Below, piece after piece: positions 1 through 13,569 of a stretch of 64,000 nt of DNA. The position numbers and the translations under genes were made by a program. The notes under the pieces were generated by a model. That model was given only the letters and a program-made list of their open reading frames with translations, did no database searches and was not told the origin of the DNA. The stretch comes from Hyphomonadaceae bacterium (GTDB taxonomy: Bacteria; Pseudomonadota; Alphaproteobacteria; Rhizobiales; Hyphomicrobiaceae), in NCBI GenBank assembly GCA_019747815.1, contig JAIEQJ010000073.1, positions 1 to 64,000 on the forward strand, in the 5' to 3' direction. How positions within the stretch are numbered: the first letter of the stretch is position 1; every line of letters starts with the position of its first letter.

Positions 1-229
1 GCCCAGGGTGCCGAAGCGGCACCCGCGTACCCGTCGCACCCTCGGGGGGCATCCCGCGGGGCGGACGGCGCGTGCGCGCTGCTTGCGGCCCCTGGGTCCT
101 GGATCGTCTCCGGCGCAGGCTTCCGGAATGACAGCGCGGAGCGTGCAGGCACAACCAGCATGGCGCCGGCTGCTGAGCTTCGCTAGGGTAGCGCGCCGAG
201 GAAAATCCAAGGAGCGCGCCCCCGTGTCC

Positions 230-1363
230 ATGCCAAGCAGGCTTTACAAAGAGGAGCACGAACTCTTCCGCAAGACCGTCAAGGCCTTCATCGAGCGTGA
301 GATCGCGCCCAACTACGAACGCTGGGAGAAGGACGGCCAGGTCAGCCGCGAGGTGTGGCGGAAGGCCGGTGCCGAGGGCCTGCTGCTCACCGACATTCCG
401 GAGGCGTACGGCGGCGGCGGCGCCGACTTTCTCGCCAGCGCCATCATGATCGAGGAGATGTCCAAGCGCGTGTTCGCCGCGCCGGGCTTCCGCCTGCACT
501 CGGATATCGTCGCGCCCTACATCTACAACTACGGCAGCGAGGAGCAGAAGCGCACCTGGCTGCCGAAGATGGCCAGGGGCGAGGTGGTCACCGCCATTGC
601 CATGACGGAGCCCGGAACGGGCAGCGACCTGCAGGCGATCCGCACCACCGCCCATCGCAAGGGCAACGAGCTTCTCGTCAACGGCCAGAAGACCTTCATC
701 ACCAACGGCGGGCAGGCCGATCTCGTCATCGTCGCGGCCAAGACCGATACGGCGGCCGGTGCCAAGGGCGTGACGCTGGTGCTGGTGGAGACCGACCGGC
801 CGGGCTTCAAGCGCGGGCGCAACCTGAAGAAGATCGGCCAGAACGCGCAGGACACGGCCGAGCTGTTCTTCGAGGACGTGCGCGTGCCGCCCGCCAACAT
901 CCTGGGCGAGGAAGGCCGGGGCTTTGCCTGCCTCATGCAGCAGCTGCCGCGCGAGCGCATGCTGGTCGCCATCGGCGCCGTCGCCATGATGGAGGCGGCG
1001 CTGGGGTGGACGGTGGAGTACACGCGCGAGCGCAAGGCCTTCGGCAAGGCGATCGCCGACTTCCAGAACACGCGCTTCAAGCTGGCCGAGGTGAAGACCG
1101 AGGTGGTCGTGGCCCGCACCTTCCTCGACCGCTGCCTGGAGCTGTTCCTGGACGGCAAGCTCGACACCACCACGGCCGCCATGGCCAAATGGTGGCTGAC
1201 GGAGCTGGAGAGCCGGGTGATCGACACCTGCCTGCAGCTCTTCGGCGGCTACGGCTACATGGTGGAATACCCGATTGCCCGCGCCTATGCGGACGCGCGC
1301 GTGCATCGCATCTATGCCGGCACCACCGAGATCATGAAGGAGCTGGTGGCGCGGTCGCTGTGA
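230..1363 (+). CDS. acyl-CoA dehydrogenase
   Basis: Frame of ORF 8..1363; likely start ATG 230 (MPSRLYKEEHELFRKTVKAFIERE). ACAD motifs AMTEPGTGSDLQAIRT and QLFGGYGYMVEYPIARAYADARVHRIYAGTTEIMKELVARSL. Upstream part of the ORF is probably non-coding. Confidence 0.93.
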   Translation: MPSRLYKEEHELFRKTVKAFIEREIAPNYERWEKDGQVSREVWRKAGAEGLLLTDIPEAYGGGGADFLASAIMIEEMSKRVFAAPGFRLHSDIVAPYIYNYGSEEQKRTWLPKMARGEVVTAIAMTEPGTGSDLQAIRTTAHRKGNELLVNGQKTFITNGGQADLVIVAAKTDTAAGAKGVTLVLVETDRPGFKRGRNLKKIGQNAQDTAELFFEDVRVPPANILGEEGRGFACLMQQLPRERMLVAIGAVAMMEAALGWTVEYTRERKAFGKAIADFQNTRFKLAEVKTEVVVARTFLDRCLELFLDGKLDTTTAAMAKWWLTELESRVIDTCLQLFGGYGYMVEYPIARAYADARVHRIYAGTTEIMKELVARSL

Positions 1364-1465
1364 GGTATTGGACCTTCCGGGTCCGACATCCCGGCCGGGA
1401 CCGAGGTTGGAGCCATGGTGTCGGAGCATGGGGATCCGGCGCCGATTGTTCGGGGGTGAGAGCCG

Positions 1466-2890
1466 ATGCGCTTCGATGAGTATCGCAAGCACGATGCCAC
1501 CGCCCTTGCGGGCTTGATTGCAAGGGGTGACGTGAGCGCCGCCGAGGTTCTGGAGACGGCGGTGGCGCGCGCGGAAGAGGTCAATCCCGCCATCAATGCC
1601 ATCGTGCACAGGCAGTACGCGCAGGCGCGCAAGGCGATTGCGGCAGGGCTGCCGGACGGCCCGCTCAAGGGCGTGCCCTATCTCATCAAGGATCTTGGCT
1701 TTTTCGAGCGGGGCGAGCCGGCGACGCTGGGCAGCAGCCTGTTCAAGGATTTCGTGGCCGATCACGACAGCGCCTATGTGCTGCGCTGCAAGCAGGCCGG
1801 TCTCGTCTTCATGGGGCGCAGCGCGAGCCCGGAGTTCGGCTTGAACCCCAACACCGAGCCGCGTCTCTATGGCTCCTGCCGCAATCCCTGGAATCTCGAG
1901 CATTCGGCGGGCGGGTCCTCGGGCGGCGCGGCGGCGGCTGTCGCGGCCGGCATTCTGCCCATGGCGCACGCGACCGACGGCGGCGGCTCCATCCGCATCC
2001 CGGCGGCGCAATGCGGCCTGTTCGGATTGAAGCCCTCGCGCGGGCGCATCTCGTTTGCGCCCGACGCCGGCGAGGGCTGGGGCGGGCTGTCGGCGGGACA
2101 TGTGGTGAGCCGCAGCGTGCGCGATTCGGCACTCATGCTCGACTGCACGGCGGGTCTCGAGCCCGGCGATCCCTATGCCGCGCCGACGCCCGAGCAATCC
2201 TTCCTCGAGGCGCTGTCCCGCCCACCGGGCAAGCTCAGAATTGCGCTGATGCTCAAGGACCATCGGGGCGCGAAGCTGCACCCCGAGTGCGAGACGGCCG
2301 TGCGCGGTGCCGCCCGGCTGTGCACCAGTCTCGGCCACGTGGTCGAGGAGATGGACCCCAACCTCGATCTCGTGGCGCTGAGGACCATGAACGCCAGGAT
2401 TGCAGCGGCCAACACGGCGCGCACTTGCCTCCTGCGCTGGAAGGCGCTCGGCCGCGAGCCCGAGGCTCGGGATGTGGAGGCCGGCACCTGGGCCACCTAT
2501 CAGCGCGGGCTGAAGGTGACGGGCGTCGAGTACGTGGCGGCCATCGCCGCGGCGCATGCGATGGGGCGCAGGATGGCGCAGTTCCTTACCGGCTACGACC
2601 TGATCCTGTCGACCGTGCTGGCTGGGCCGCCGCCCAAGCTCGGCTATTTCGACCAGAACAGCGGCGACGTCGTGACGTTCGCCGAGCGTGTGAACACCTA
2701 TCTCTCCGTCACGCCGCTGCACAACGCCACCGGCACGCCGGCCATGAGCGTGCCGCTGCACTGGACGGCGGACGGCCTGCCGGTCGGCGTGCATTTTGCG
2801 GCGCGCTACGGCGAGGAAGCCACGCTGCTGCAGCTTGCGGCCCAGTTGGAGCAGGCGCAGCCCTGGTTCGATCGAGTGCCGGCGCTCTAA
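1466..2890 (+). CDS. amidase (amidase signature family, GatA-like)
   Basis: GVPYLIKDLG, SAGGSSGGAAAAVAAGILPMAHATDGGGSIRIPAAQCGLFGLKPSRGR amidase signature. Confidence 0.93.
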   Translation: MRFDEYRKHDATALAGLIARGDVSAAEVLETAVARAEEVNPAINAIVHRQYAQARKAIAAGLPDGPLKGVPYLIKDLGFFERGEPATLGSSLFKDFVADHDSAYVLRCKQAGLVFMGRSASPEFGLNPNTEPRLYGSCRNPWNLEHSAGGSSGGAAAAVAAGILPMAHATDGGGSIRIPAAQCGLFGLKPSRGRISFAPDAGEGWGGLSAGHVVSRSVRDSALMLDCTAGLEPGDPYAAPTPEQSFLEALSRPPGKLRIALMLKDHRGAKLHPECETAVRGAARLCTSLGHVVEEMDPNLDLVALRTMNARIAAANTARTCLLRWKALGREPEARDVEAGTWATYQRGLKVTGVEYVAAIAAAHAMGRRMAQFLTGYDLILSTVLAGPPPKLGYFDQNSGDVVTFAERVNTYLSVTPLHNATGTPAMSVPLHWTADGLPVGVHFAARYGEEATLLQLAAQLEQAQPWFDRVPAL

Positions 2891-2972
2891 TGCCGCGCCA
2901 CTCGGCCTGCCAGGCCGGCCTCGCGTGGCAGCGCGAATTCCGAGATGACAGGGCCGCCCGGGCAGGCCGGCG

Positions 2973-4784
2973 TCACGTGGCTTTCTCGGGATTGGCGGTC
3001 TTGGCGCGGATGGAGTGCGTGCCTGTCACTCCGGCCTTGCCGGCGGCCTCCTGCAGCTCGTGCCGGAACTCGTCGCGCTTCTCGTGGATCGAGGCGATGG
3101 CGGGACCGGTCGGCACGCCGAGGCCGACGAGAGCCGCTTCCGAGAGCTGCAGGCTGGCCTCGATGGTTTCGGGCACCGCGTCGGTGACGCCGATCGCATA
3201 GAGGTGGCGGGCATGACCCGCGTCGCGGGCGCGCGACACGATCGGGATGTCGGGCCGCAGCGCGCGCACCACGCGCACGATCTGGTCGATCGCCGGCCGG
3301 TCGTGAATGGTGACGATGACGCCGGCAGCGTCCATCACGCCGCAGCTTTTGAGAAACGCCTCGTTGGCGGCATCCCCGTAGTAGACCTCGCGATTGCGCC
3401 GGCGCTGCTGCGCCACCGTGGCCGGGTCGCGGTCGGTGGAAATGAACCGCACGCCGTGCTGCTCCAAGAGGTCGCAGACGACCTGACCAACGCGTCCATG
3501 CCCCACGACGATGGCGCGGCCTGCGGCATCGGGCGGCGGAGCGACCAGTAGCAGGGGGTCGAGCGCCTTCCTGTCCTCGGTCACGGCCGTGATCCGCCGC
3601 GCCGCGGTGGCCAGCAGCGGGATGAGAGCCATCGTCAAGGACGTGACGGCCAGCGTGAAGCTGGCGGTTGAGGCGCTGACGAGCTTGAATGCCGCCGCCA
3701 GGCCGATAACGACGAAGGCGAACTCGCCGCCCGGGCCGAGCAGCAGCCCGGTCTCGATGGCCGCGGGCATCGGCACGCGAAAGCCGCGTGCCAGCAGGGC
3801 GATCAGCGCCGCCTTGCCGATGATCAGGGCGCCAACCGAGATCAGCAGCAATGCCGGCTCACGCGCCAGCTCGCGGAAGTCGATGGTCATGCCGACGGTG
3901 AAGAAGAACACGCCGAGCAGCAGGCCCTTGAAGGGCTCGATGGTGGTTTCGATGGCCTTGCGGTATTCCGTCTCCGCCAGCAGCAGGCCTGCGACGAACG
4001 CGCCCAAAGCCATGGACACGCCGGCCAATCCGGCCGCCACGCCGGTCGCGACAATGACGAACAGGATGGCCGCCACGAACAGCTCGTCGGTGCCGGTGGA
4101 CGCCACCAGGCGAAACAGCGGCCGCAGCAGCAGCCGCCCGAAAATGATGATGAACCCCAGCGCCAGCGCGGCCTGCGCCACGGCGAGCACGAGCCCCTTC
4201 ACGATCGAGCCGTCCGCACCGTTGCCGAGAATGGAGACGAACATGAGGATCGGCACCACGGCCATGTCCTGCGCCAACAGGATCGAGAAGCTGGTGCGGC
4301 CGGTGGCGGTCGACATGCGCCGCTGGTTGGAGAGGACCTCGATGACGATGGCCGTCGACGACAGGGACAGGCACGAGCCGATGATGACCGCGGCTGCCGG
4401 CGGCGCGCCGGCCAGCGCCACGATGCTGCCGATCACCACCGTGGACAGGGCGACCTGCAGGCTGCCGAGGCCGAACACCAGGCGCCGCATGGTGAGCAGC
4501 CGCTCGTAGGACAGCTCCAGGCCGATGAGAAACAGCAGGAATACGACGCCCAGGTCGGCGATGACCGACACGTTCTGGGCATCGATCACAGTCACCCAGC
4601 GCAGGAACGGCACCTCGTCCTTGAACGAGCCGAGAGCAAGCGGGCCCAGGATCGCGCCGGCGCCGAGATAGCCGAGCACCGGGCTGAGGCCGAACCGCCT
4701 GACCAGCGGCACGACGATCCCTGCGGTTCCGAGCACCACCAGGGCATCGGAATAGGCGTCGAGATTGATCGTCGGCGCGGCCAT
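2973..4784 (-). CDS. Kef-type monovalent cation:proton antiporter (CPA2) with C-terminal TrkA-N/RCK domain
   Basis: Multi-TM Na_H_exchanger region (GYLGAGAILGPLALG, FLLFLIGLELSYERL) followed by Rossmann AIVVGHGRVGQVVCDLLEQHGV. Confidence 0.9.
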   Translation of the reverse strand: MAAPTINLDAYSDALVVLGTAGIVVPLVRRFGLSPVLGYLGAGAILGPLALGSFKDEVPFLRWVTVIDAQNVSVIADLGVVFLLFLIGLELSYERLLTMRRLVFGLGSLQVALSTVVIGSIVALAGAPPAAAVIIGSCLSLSSTAIVIEVLSNQRRMSTATGRTSFSILLAQDMAVVPILMFVSILGNGADGSIVKGLVLAVAQAALALGFIIIFGRLLLRPLFRLVASTGTDELFVAAILFVIVATGVAAGLAGVSMALGAFVAGLLLAETEYRKAIETTIEPFKGLLLGVFFFTVGMTIDFRELAREPALLLISVGALIIGKAALIALLARGFRVPMPAAIETGLLLGPGGEFAFVVIGLAAAFKLVSASTASFTLAVTSLTMALIPLLATAARRITAVTEDRKALDPLLLVAPPPDAAGRAIVVGHGRVGQVVCDLLEQHGVRFISTDRDPATVAQQRRRNREVYYGDAANEAFLKSCGVMDAAGVIVTIHDRPAIDQIVRVVRALRPDIPIVSRARDAGHARHLYAIGVTDAVPETIEASLQLSEAALVGLGVPTGPAIASIHEKRDEFRHELQEAAGKAGVTGTHSIRAKTANPEKAT

Positions 4785-4886
4785 AAGGTTACCAGGGCGG
4801 AGTGCTTGAAGGCATTAGTGCACACATCGTCCGCGCCCGATAGCGGGGCAAGCCGGTTTGGGTGGGAGAACGTCAGCGGCCTGGCG

Positions 4887-6578
4887 TCACGCGTAGCCCA
4901 GGCTGCGCGGCACGTCCGCCAGCATGGCGATGGCGATTTCATGCTCGCCCATGATGACCTTGGTGGCGCCGTGGTTCATGAGATGCTCGCTCTCCTCATC
5001 CGAGTGCGAGCGCGCGATGATGGGCAGCACGGGGTTGAGCGCCCGCGCCTGGGCGACGGCCTGGCAGCCCTCGAAGGCATCGGGAATGGCGACGAGAAGG
5101 CAGCGGGCGCCCGGAATGTTGGCGGCCTGCAGGATATCGGGGTCGGTGGCATTGCCATGCATGACCTCGAGGCCGGCTTCCCGCGCCTGCTGTGCCGTGG
5201 GTCTGATCTCCTCGATGAGCACGAGCGGGACCTGCTGCTCCAGCAGGTCGCGGGCGACGATGCGTCCAACCCGGCCGTAACCGACCAGGACGACGTGATT
5301 GGTGGCACTGGTTGCGGGGATCGGCTCGCGGCTGGCCGCTTCCGCCGGTGCGCCGTCGGCTGGCGGAGCCGATGCGGGCTCGGCTGTCGGCTTGACCTTC
5401 GCCAGGTGCCAATCGAGGCAGACGAACAGAACCGGGTTGAGCAGGATCGAGATGATGGCGCCGGCCAGGATGAGGTCGCGCGCCCGGTCGGGCAGCAGGG
5501 CCAGGCTGACGCCGAGGCCGGCCAGAATGAACGAGAACTCCCCGATCTGGGCGAGGCTGGCCGAGACGGTCAGCGCATGCGAGGTCGGATAGCCGAACAG
5601 CCGCACGATCAGGAAGGCCGCGATCGACTTGCCCAGGACAATGATCAGCACGGTTGCCAGCAGAGGGAGCGGCTCGCGCACGAGGATCATGGGATCGACC
5701 AGCATGCCGACCGACACGAAGAACAGCACGGCGAAAGCATCGCGCAGCGGCAGCGTTTCCGATGCCGCGCGCTGGCTGAGCTCGGATTCGCTCAAGATCA
5801 TGCCGGCGAAGAAGGCGCCGAGCGCAAACGACACGCCAAACAGCACGCTGGCGCCGTAGGCGACGCCGAGTGCAATCGCCAGCACGCACAGCCGGAACAG
5901 CTCGCGCGAGCCCGTGTGGGCGACGGCATGCAGCACCCAGGGGATCACCCGCTTGCCGATGACAAGCATCACCACGACAAAGGCGGCCACCTTCCCCAGA
6001 GTGACGAGGACGGACATGGCCACAGCACCGAAGCCAGTGCCGCCGGCGCCCTTCATAATGCCCGCCAGCGCCGGCAGCAGCACGAGGGCGAGGATCATCA
6101 CGAAGTCCTCGACCACCAGCCAGCCGACCGCGATACGGCCGCGCTCGGTCTCGATCAGCCGCCTGTCCTGCAGGGCACGCAGGAGAACGACGGTGCTGGC
6201 AACCGACAGTGCCAGCCCGAACACGAGGCCCGCACCGATCGACCAGCCGAGAAGATAGGCAAGACCCATGCCCAGCAGCGTGGCGCTGGCGATCTGAGCA
6301 ACGGCGCCGGGCACCGCGATGGTGCGCACCGACAGCAGGTCCTCCAGCGTGAAGTTGAGGCCGACGCCGAACATCAGCAGGATGACGCCGATCTCGGCCA
6401 GATCGTTGGCGAGGTTCTGGTCGGCGACGAACCCCGGCGTAAAGGGACCGATCAGCACGCCGGCAAGGAGATAGCCGACCAGCGGCGAGAAGCGGAATCG
6501 ATTGGCGATCGCGCCGAGAATGAAGGCCAGCACCAGCGCCACCACAATCATGGAAATCAGGGGCGTCTCGTGCGGCAT
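4887..6578 (-). CDS. second Kef/YbaL-type cation:proton antiporter with TrkA-N domain
   Basis: GYLLAGVLIGPFTPGFVAD, LLMFGVGLNFTLEDLL, HVVLVGYGRVGRIVARDLLEQQVPLVLIEE. Confidence 0.92.
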   Translation of the reverse strand: MPHETPLISMIVVALVLAFILGAIANRFRFSPLVGYLLAGVLIGPFTPGFVADQNLANDLAEIGVILLMFGVGLNFTLEDLLSVRTIAVPGAVAQIASATLLGMGLAYLLGWSIGAGLVFGLALSVASTVVLLRALQDRRLIETERGRIAVGWLVVEDFVMILALVLLPALAGIMKGAGGTGFGAVAMSVLVTLGKVAAFVVVMLVIGKRVIPWVLHAVAHTGSRELFRLCVLAIALGVAYGASVLFGVSFALGAFFAGMILSESELSQRAASETLPLRDAFAVLFFVSVGMLVDPMILVREPLPLLATVLIIVLGKSIAAFLIVRLFGYPTSHALTVSASLAQIGEFSFILAGLGVSLALLPDRARDLILAGAIISILLNPVLFVCLDWHLAKVKPTAEPASAPPADGAPAEAASREPIPATSATNHVVLVGYGRVGRIVARDLLEQQVPLVLIEEIRPTAQQAREAGLEVMHGNATDPDILQAANIPGARCLLVAIPDAFEGCQAVAQARALNPVLPIIARSHSDEESEHLMNHGATKVIMGEHEIAIAMLADVPRSLGYA

Positions 6579-6757
6579 TCATGGTCTCCTATCGCGCGCG
6601 GGCGAGGCGCTTTGGTGCTGGCAGTCCGTTCGCTCCTATGCAGCAAGCGACAGGGCAATAAACCAGACAGGCGCGTCCATTGCCACGATTGAATCGCGTG
6701 TTGGCAGAAGGCAGGCGGCGGTGCATCGTGTGCATGGCCGAGCCGGAGCAACAGCCC

Positions 6758-7924
6758 CTATGAGCCCTCGGCCTTGGCGGCGCCGATCACGCCGCTCTTC
6801 CTCAGCGCGTCGATCTCGCCAGCAGAGAACCCGCAATCGCCGAGCACAGCATCGGTGTCGGCGCCGATCGGCCTGGGCGGGGCGCCCAGCTCCGGCACCG
6901 TACGACCAAAGCGCGGTGCGGGTGCGGGCTGCAGCACGCCGTCGCGTGAAGTGAAGGTGCCGCGCGCCGCATTGTGCGGATGGTCAGCCACCTCGCCGAG
7001 CGACAGGATGGGGGCAACGCAGGCATCGCTGCCCGCAAAGATGCGCTCCCACTCGGCGCGCGTCTTCGACTTGATGGTTGCGGTGAAGCGCCGGCGCAAG
7101 TGCGGCCATCCCTGGCGGTCGTGCTGCTTGGGCAGATCGCTGGCCTGCAGACCCAGGCGCTCGATGAACGCGGCATAGAAGCGCTGCTCGATGGCGCCGA
7201 CCGCCAGCCACTTGCCGTCCTTGGTCTCATAGGTGTCGTACCAGGGCGCTCCGGTATCGAGCACGTTGACGCCGCGCTCGTCCTTCCAGCCGCCCTGCGA
7301 GAACAGGCCGTACATGAGCGCCATCAGCGTGGCCGAGCCGTCGACCATGGCGGCATCCACCACTTGGCCTCGGCCCGAGCGCTGCGCCTCGAGCAGCGCG
7401 CACACCACGCCGAAGGCCAGGAACATGCCGCCGCCGCCGAAGTCGCCGACGAGATTGAGAGGCGGCACCGGCGCTTCGCCTTGGCGGCCGATGGCGTGCA
7501 GGGCGCCGGCCAGCGCGATGTAGTTGATGTCGTGGCCTGCGGCCTGGGCGAGCGGCCCGTCCTGGCCGAACCCGGTCATGCGGCCGAACACGAGCTTGGG
7601 ATTGATGCCCATCAGGATGTCGGGGCCGAGCCCCAGGCGCTCCATCACGCCCGGCCGAAAGCCTTCGATGACCGCGTCGGCCTTGGCAACGAGCCGTTTG
7701 ACGACATCGCGGCCGGCTTCCGATTTCACATCGACGGCGATGGCGCGGCGGCCGCGATGCAAAACGTCGAACTTCGGGGAGCGCCCCGGCAGGCCGAGAT
7801 CGGTGGTCTCGCGCCGGTCGACGCGGATGACCTCGGCGCCCATGTCGGCAAACAGCATGGCGGCGAAGGGTGCCGGGCCGATGCCCGCCATCTCTACGAT
7901 CCGGAAACCCGCCAGAGGTCCCAT
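6758..7924 (-). CDS. CaiB/BaiF family CoA transferase (alpha-methylacyl-CoA racemase-like)
   Basis: MGPLAGFRIVEMAGIGPAPFAAMLFADMGAEVIRVDR; DVKSEAGRDVVKRLVAKADAVIEGFRPGVMERLGLG. Confidence 0.93.
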   Translation of the reverse strand: MGPLAGFRIVEMAGIGPAPFAAMLFADMGAEVIRVDRRETTDLGLPGRSPKFDVLHRGRRAIAVDVKSEAGRDVVKRLVAKADAVIEGFRPGVMERLGLGPDILMGINPKLVFGRMTGFGQDGPLAQAAGHDINYIALAGALHAIGRQGEAPVPPLNLVGDFGGGGMFLAFGVVCALLEAQRSGRGQVVDAAMVDGSATLMALMYGLFSQGGWKDERGVNVLDTGAPWYDTYETKDGKWLAVGAIEQRFYAAFIERLGLQASDLPKQHDRQGWPHLRRRFTATIKSKTRAEWERIFAGSDACVAPILSLGEVADHPHNAARGTFTSRDGVLQPAPAPRFGRTVPELGAPPRPIGADTDAVLGDCGFSAGEIDALRKSGVIGAAKAEGS

Positions 7925-8038
7925 CTATGGTTACCTTTCCGTTGCCGCTTCGTCGGCAAACCCCCGTAATTGCTGGATAAACAGAGCAGCCGTCACGCCA
8001 TCCGTGTGCGTTGCCGGTAAACGTTTCTCAATGCCGGC

Positions 8039-10318
<2,280 letters not shown>

Positions 10319-10321
10319 GCC

Positions 10322-10377
10322 GTCATCCTGCTCCACCTGGCTCCCGGATATTCGCCTGCGGCGAATTCCGGGATGAC
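10322..10377. terminator. stem-loop between convergent genes (likely bidirectional terminator; member of GTCATCCCGG repeat family)
   Basis: GTCATCC...CCCGGATATTCGCC-TGC-GGCGAATTCCGGG...GGATGAC is an inverted repeat lying between convergent HK and maeB genes. Confidence 0.6.
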
Positions 10378-10387
10378 AAGGTAGGCA

Positions 10388-12658
10388 TCAGCCGTTGATG
10401 TCGTAGGCCGCCAAGGCTGCCATGTTGACGATGTCGCTGTCCTTGGCGCCGAGGGGGCAGATCTGCACCGAGTGCGTGAGCCCCACCAGCATCGGGCCGA
10501 CGAGCGTGGCGCCGCCCAGCTCCTTCAGCATCTTGGTGGAGATGGATGCCGAGTGGAATGCCGGCATGATCAGCACGTTGGCCGTGTCCTTGAGGCGGCA
10601 GAACGGGTATTTCTGCAAAGCCTCGCGGTTGAGCGCGACATCGGCGGCCATGTCGCCGTCGTACTCGAAGTCAACCTGGCGCCTGTCCAGGATGGAGACG
10701 GCTTCGCGCACCTTGTCGGAGCGTTCCCCGCGCGGGTGGCCGAAGGTGGAGTAGGCGAGCAGGGCGACGCGCGGCTCCATGGCCAGCCGGCGGGCGACGC
10801 GCACGGCTTCCTCGGTGATGTCGGCGAGCTGGGGCCCGTCCGGCATGTCGATCACGCTGACATCGGCCACCAGCACCGCGCGCCCGCGGATCAGCACGAT
10901 GGAGACGCCGATCACGCGCCGGCCGGCTCTGGGGTCCAGAACTTTGCGCACGTCCTCGTAGGCCGTGTACCAGTTGCGCGTGACGCCGGTGACCATGCCG
11001 TCGGCGTGGCCCATGGCCACCATGCAGGCGCCATAGACGTTGCGGTCGTTGTTGACCAGGCGCTGGCAGTCGCGCAGCAGATAGCCCTTGCGCTGCAGGC
11101 GGCTGTAGAGGAACTCCGCATACTCGTGGCGGCGGTCGTCGCGGCTGGTGTCGTGCGTTTCGATGGCATCGGTGAACTCGATGCCTGCCGAGGCGAAGGC
11201 GTCCTGAATGGGAGCAAGCCGCCCGATCAGCACGGGTTGCCCGAGCCCCATGTTGTGGAAGGCGTTGGCGGCGCGTGCGATCTGCGGCTGCTCGCCTTCG
11301 GCGAAGATGATGCGCTTGGGCGAGTTGCGCACCTGGGAGAGGATGTTGCCGAGCCAGCCGGCCACGGGATCGAGCCGGGCCGAAAGCAGGGTGACGTAGC
11401 CCTCCATGTCGACGATCGGCTTGCGGGCCACGCCCGTCTCCATGGCAGCCTTGGCCACGGCCGGCGGCACGTGCGTGATGAGCCTCGGGTCGAAGGGGGC
11501 CGGAATGATGTAGTCGGGGCCGTATGTCACCTGCCGGCCGAGGAACGCCGCGGCGACCTGGTCGGGCACGTCCTCGCGCGCCAGCTCGGCCAGCGCCTGG
11601 GCCGCGGCGATCTTCATGGCCTCGTTGATGGTGGAGGCCTGCACGTCAAGCGCGCCGCGGAAGATGAAAGGAAAGCCCAGAACGTTGTTGATCTGGTTGG
11701 GGTAGTCCGAGCGTCCGGTGGCCACGATGGCGTCGGTGCGCACCTCGGCCACCTCCTCCGGCGTGATCTCGGGATCGGGATTGGCCATGGCGAAAATGAT
11801 CGGCTTGTCCGCCATGGAGCGCACCATGTCCTTGCTGACGGTGCCGGCCGCCGACAGGCCGAAGAACGCATCCGCACCCTTGAGCGCGTCACCGAGCGAG
11901 CGCGCCTTGGTCTCGATGGCGAAGGCCGATTTCCACTGGTTCATGCCCTCCTTGCGGCCGCGATAGATGACGCCCTTGGTGTCGCACAGCACCATGTTGG
12001 ACTTGGGCATGCCCATGGCCGCCAGCAGCTCCATGCAGGCGATGCTGGCTGCGCCCGCACCGTTGACCACCAGCTTGAAGGTCTTGAGGTCGCGGCCCGT
12101 CAGCTCCAGCGCATTGATGAGGCCCGCCGCGGCGATGATGGCCGTGCCGTGCTGGTCGTCGTGGAACACGGGGATGTTGAGCAGCTCCTTGAGCTTCTCC
12201 TCGATGATGAAGCAGTCGGGCGCCTTGATGTCCTCCAGGTTGATGCCGCCGAAGCTGGGGCCCAGGTAGCGCACGCAGTTGATGAAGGCATCGACGTCCG
12301 GGGTGTCGACCAGCAGGTCGATGCCATCGATGTCGGCAAATCGCTTGAAGAGCGCGCCCTTGCCCTCCATCACCGGCTTGGAGGCCTGGGCGCCGAGGTT
12401 GCCGAGGCCGAGGATGGCGGTGCCGTTGGACACCACGGCGACCAGGTTGCCCTTGTTGGTGTAGTCGTAGGCGCGCTGGGGGTCCTCGGCGATGGCCTGC
12501 ACCGGCACGGCGACGCCCGGCGAATAGGCAAGCGACAGGTCGCGCTGGGTGGTGAGCGGCTTGGTCGGCGTGATCTCGAGCTTGCCCGGCTTGCCCTGGC
12601 TGTGGAATTGCAGGGCCTCTTCCGCCGTGAAGCGGGCAGCATCGAACTTGAGCGGCAT
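10388..12658 (-). CDS. maeB: NADP-dependent malic enzyme with C-terminal phosphotransacetylase-like domain
   Basis: [35 protein letters not shown]; malic enzyme core ([31 protein letters not shown]) and PTA-like C-terminus ([16 protein letters not shown]). Start set at ATG 12658. Confidence 0.94.
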   Translation of the reverse strand: MPLKFDAARFTAEEALQFHSQGKPGKLEITPTKPLTTQRDLSLAYSPGVAVPVQAIAEDPQRAYDYTNKGNLVAVVSNGTAILGLGNLGAQASKPVMEGKGALFKRFADIDGIDLLVDTPDVDAFINCVRYLGPSFGGINLEDIKAPDCFIIEEKLKELLNIPVFHDDQHGTAIIAAAGLINALELTGRDLKTFKLVVNGAGAASIACMELLAAMGMPKSNMVLCDTKGVIYRGRKEGMNQWKSAFAIETKARSLGDALKGADAFFGLSAAGTVSKDMVRSMADKPIIFAMANPDPEITPEEVAEVRTDAIVATGRSDYPNQINNVLGFPFIFRGALDVQASTINEAMKIAAAQALAELAREDVPDQVAAAFLGRQVTYGPDYIIPAPFDPRLITHVPPAVAKAAMETGVARKPIVDMEGYVTLLSARLDPVAGWLGNILSQVRNSPKRIIFAEGEQPQIARAANAFHNMGLGQPVLIGRLAPIQDAFASAGIEFTDAIETHDTSRDDRRHEYAEFLYSRLQRKGYLLRDCQRLVNNDRNVYGACMVAMGHADGMVTGVTRNWYTAYEDVRKVLDPRAGRRVIGVSIVLIRGRAVLVADVSVIDMPDGPQLADITEEAVRVARRLAMEPRVALLAYSTFGHPRGERSDKVREAVSILDRRQVDFEYDGDMAADVALNREALQKYPFCRLKDTANVLIMPAFHSASISTKMLKELGGATLVGPMLVGLTHSVQICPLGAKDSDIVNMAALAAYDING

Positions 12659-13016
12659 GGGTGCCTTCCCCTCTGGCGGGACTTTCCCGCTGAAAACAAA
12701 CGAGCAATCACGATAGAGGGGGCGCCGGGGCGACACAACTGGCACGGTGGCGCAGTATCCATCCCGACCCCTGATGCGTGAGCGGCCAGCCTCGAGATAT
12801 CGCCATCTGGCAAGTCGGGAGGCAGACCGAGAGGCTGCCGGTCGCCGCCGGCCTGGCCCAATTCGCAAGCAGCTTGTTGCAAGCGGTGTGATGCAAGCAG
12901 CGTGCCCGGGATGTGCGCCGTCGGCCCATGTGGACGGTTTGTTTGTGGACTGATACGATCACGCCCTTTCCGTAGCCTGCAAAATCGCCTAGTCAGCGCG
13001 GATCAGGTGGGAGGGG

Positions 13017-13424
13017 GTGGCTGTGCTTGCGCGATCGACGCTTGTTGCCGTTGTGCTCATGGCTGGATGTGCGACCATAACGCGGGGCACCATGCAGAGC
13101 ATTTCGGTCAACACGCCGGGGGTCACGGGCGCGACGTGCACGCTGTCCTCTGCATCGGTGGGCAAGAGGACGATCACAGCGCCGGCGACGATTGCCATCG
13201 AGAAGGGCTCGGACAACATTGCGGTGCACTGCAAGAAGGAGTGCCATCACGATGGCGTCGGTGTCATCGCCTCTTCGGTGGAGCCGATGACGGCCGGCAA
13301 CATCCTGATCGGAGGCGTGGTGGGTCTCGGCGTCGACGCCGTCAGCGGCGCGATCAACAAGTACGAGCCCGAGGCCACGATTCAAATGACGCCCATTCCC
13401 GGTTGCAGGCCGCGCGTCGTGTAG
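13017..13424 (+). CDS. putative lipoprotein
   Basis: GTG start; MAVLARSTLVAVVLMAGCATITRG has signal peptide with LMAGC lipobox; plausible outer-membrane/periplasmic small protein. Confidence 0.7.
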   Translation: MAVLARSTLVAVVLMAGCATITRGTMQSISVNTPGVTGATCTLSSASVGKRTITAPATIAIEKGSDNIAVHCKKECHHDGVGVIASSVEPMTAGNILIGGVVGLGVDAVSGAINKYEPEATIQMTPIPGCRPRVV

Positions 13425-13569
13425 CCGCACGGGTCGCCGTCGAGGTTTTGCCCGCTCCAACGTCTGCTAGCCCCACTGCAGGCTCCCGGGCCCTCCGGTC
13501 GCCGGGCCGCAGTCCACCCATGCCTGCTGGGGGTTGCAGCATCAGACGCAACAGGCGAATACCTCGGGC

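Noticed and set aside
2973-6578. Tandem Kef antiporters as a novel system
   Set aside because: Two CPA2-type paralogues side by side is unusual but explainable as ordinary ion homeostasis; no additional partner gene.
4806-6692. 628-aa ORF opposite the second Kef antiporter
   Set aside because: Gln/Asp/His-rich shadow frame; antiporter on the minus strand is convincing.
10472-12781. 769-aa ORF opposite maeB
   Set aside because: Shadow ORF over a strongly supported malic enzyme; no recognisable domain.
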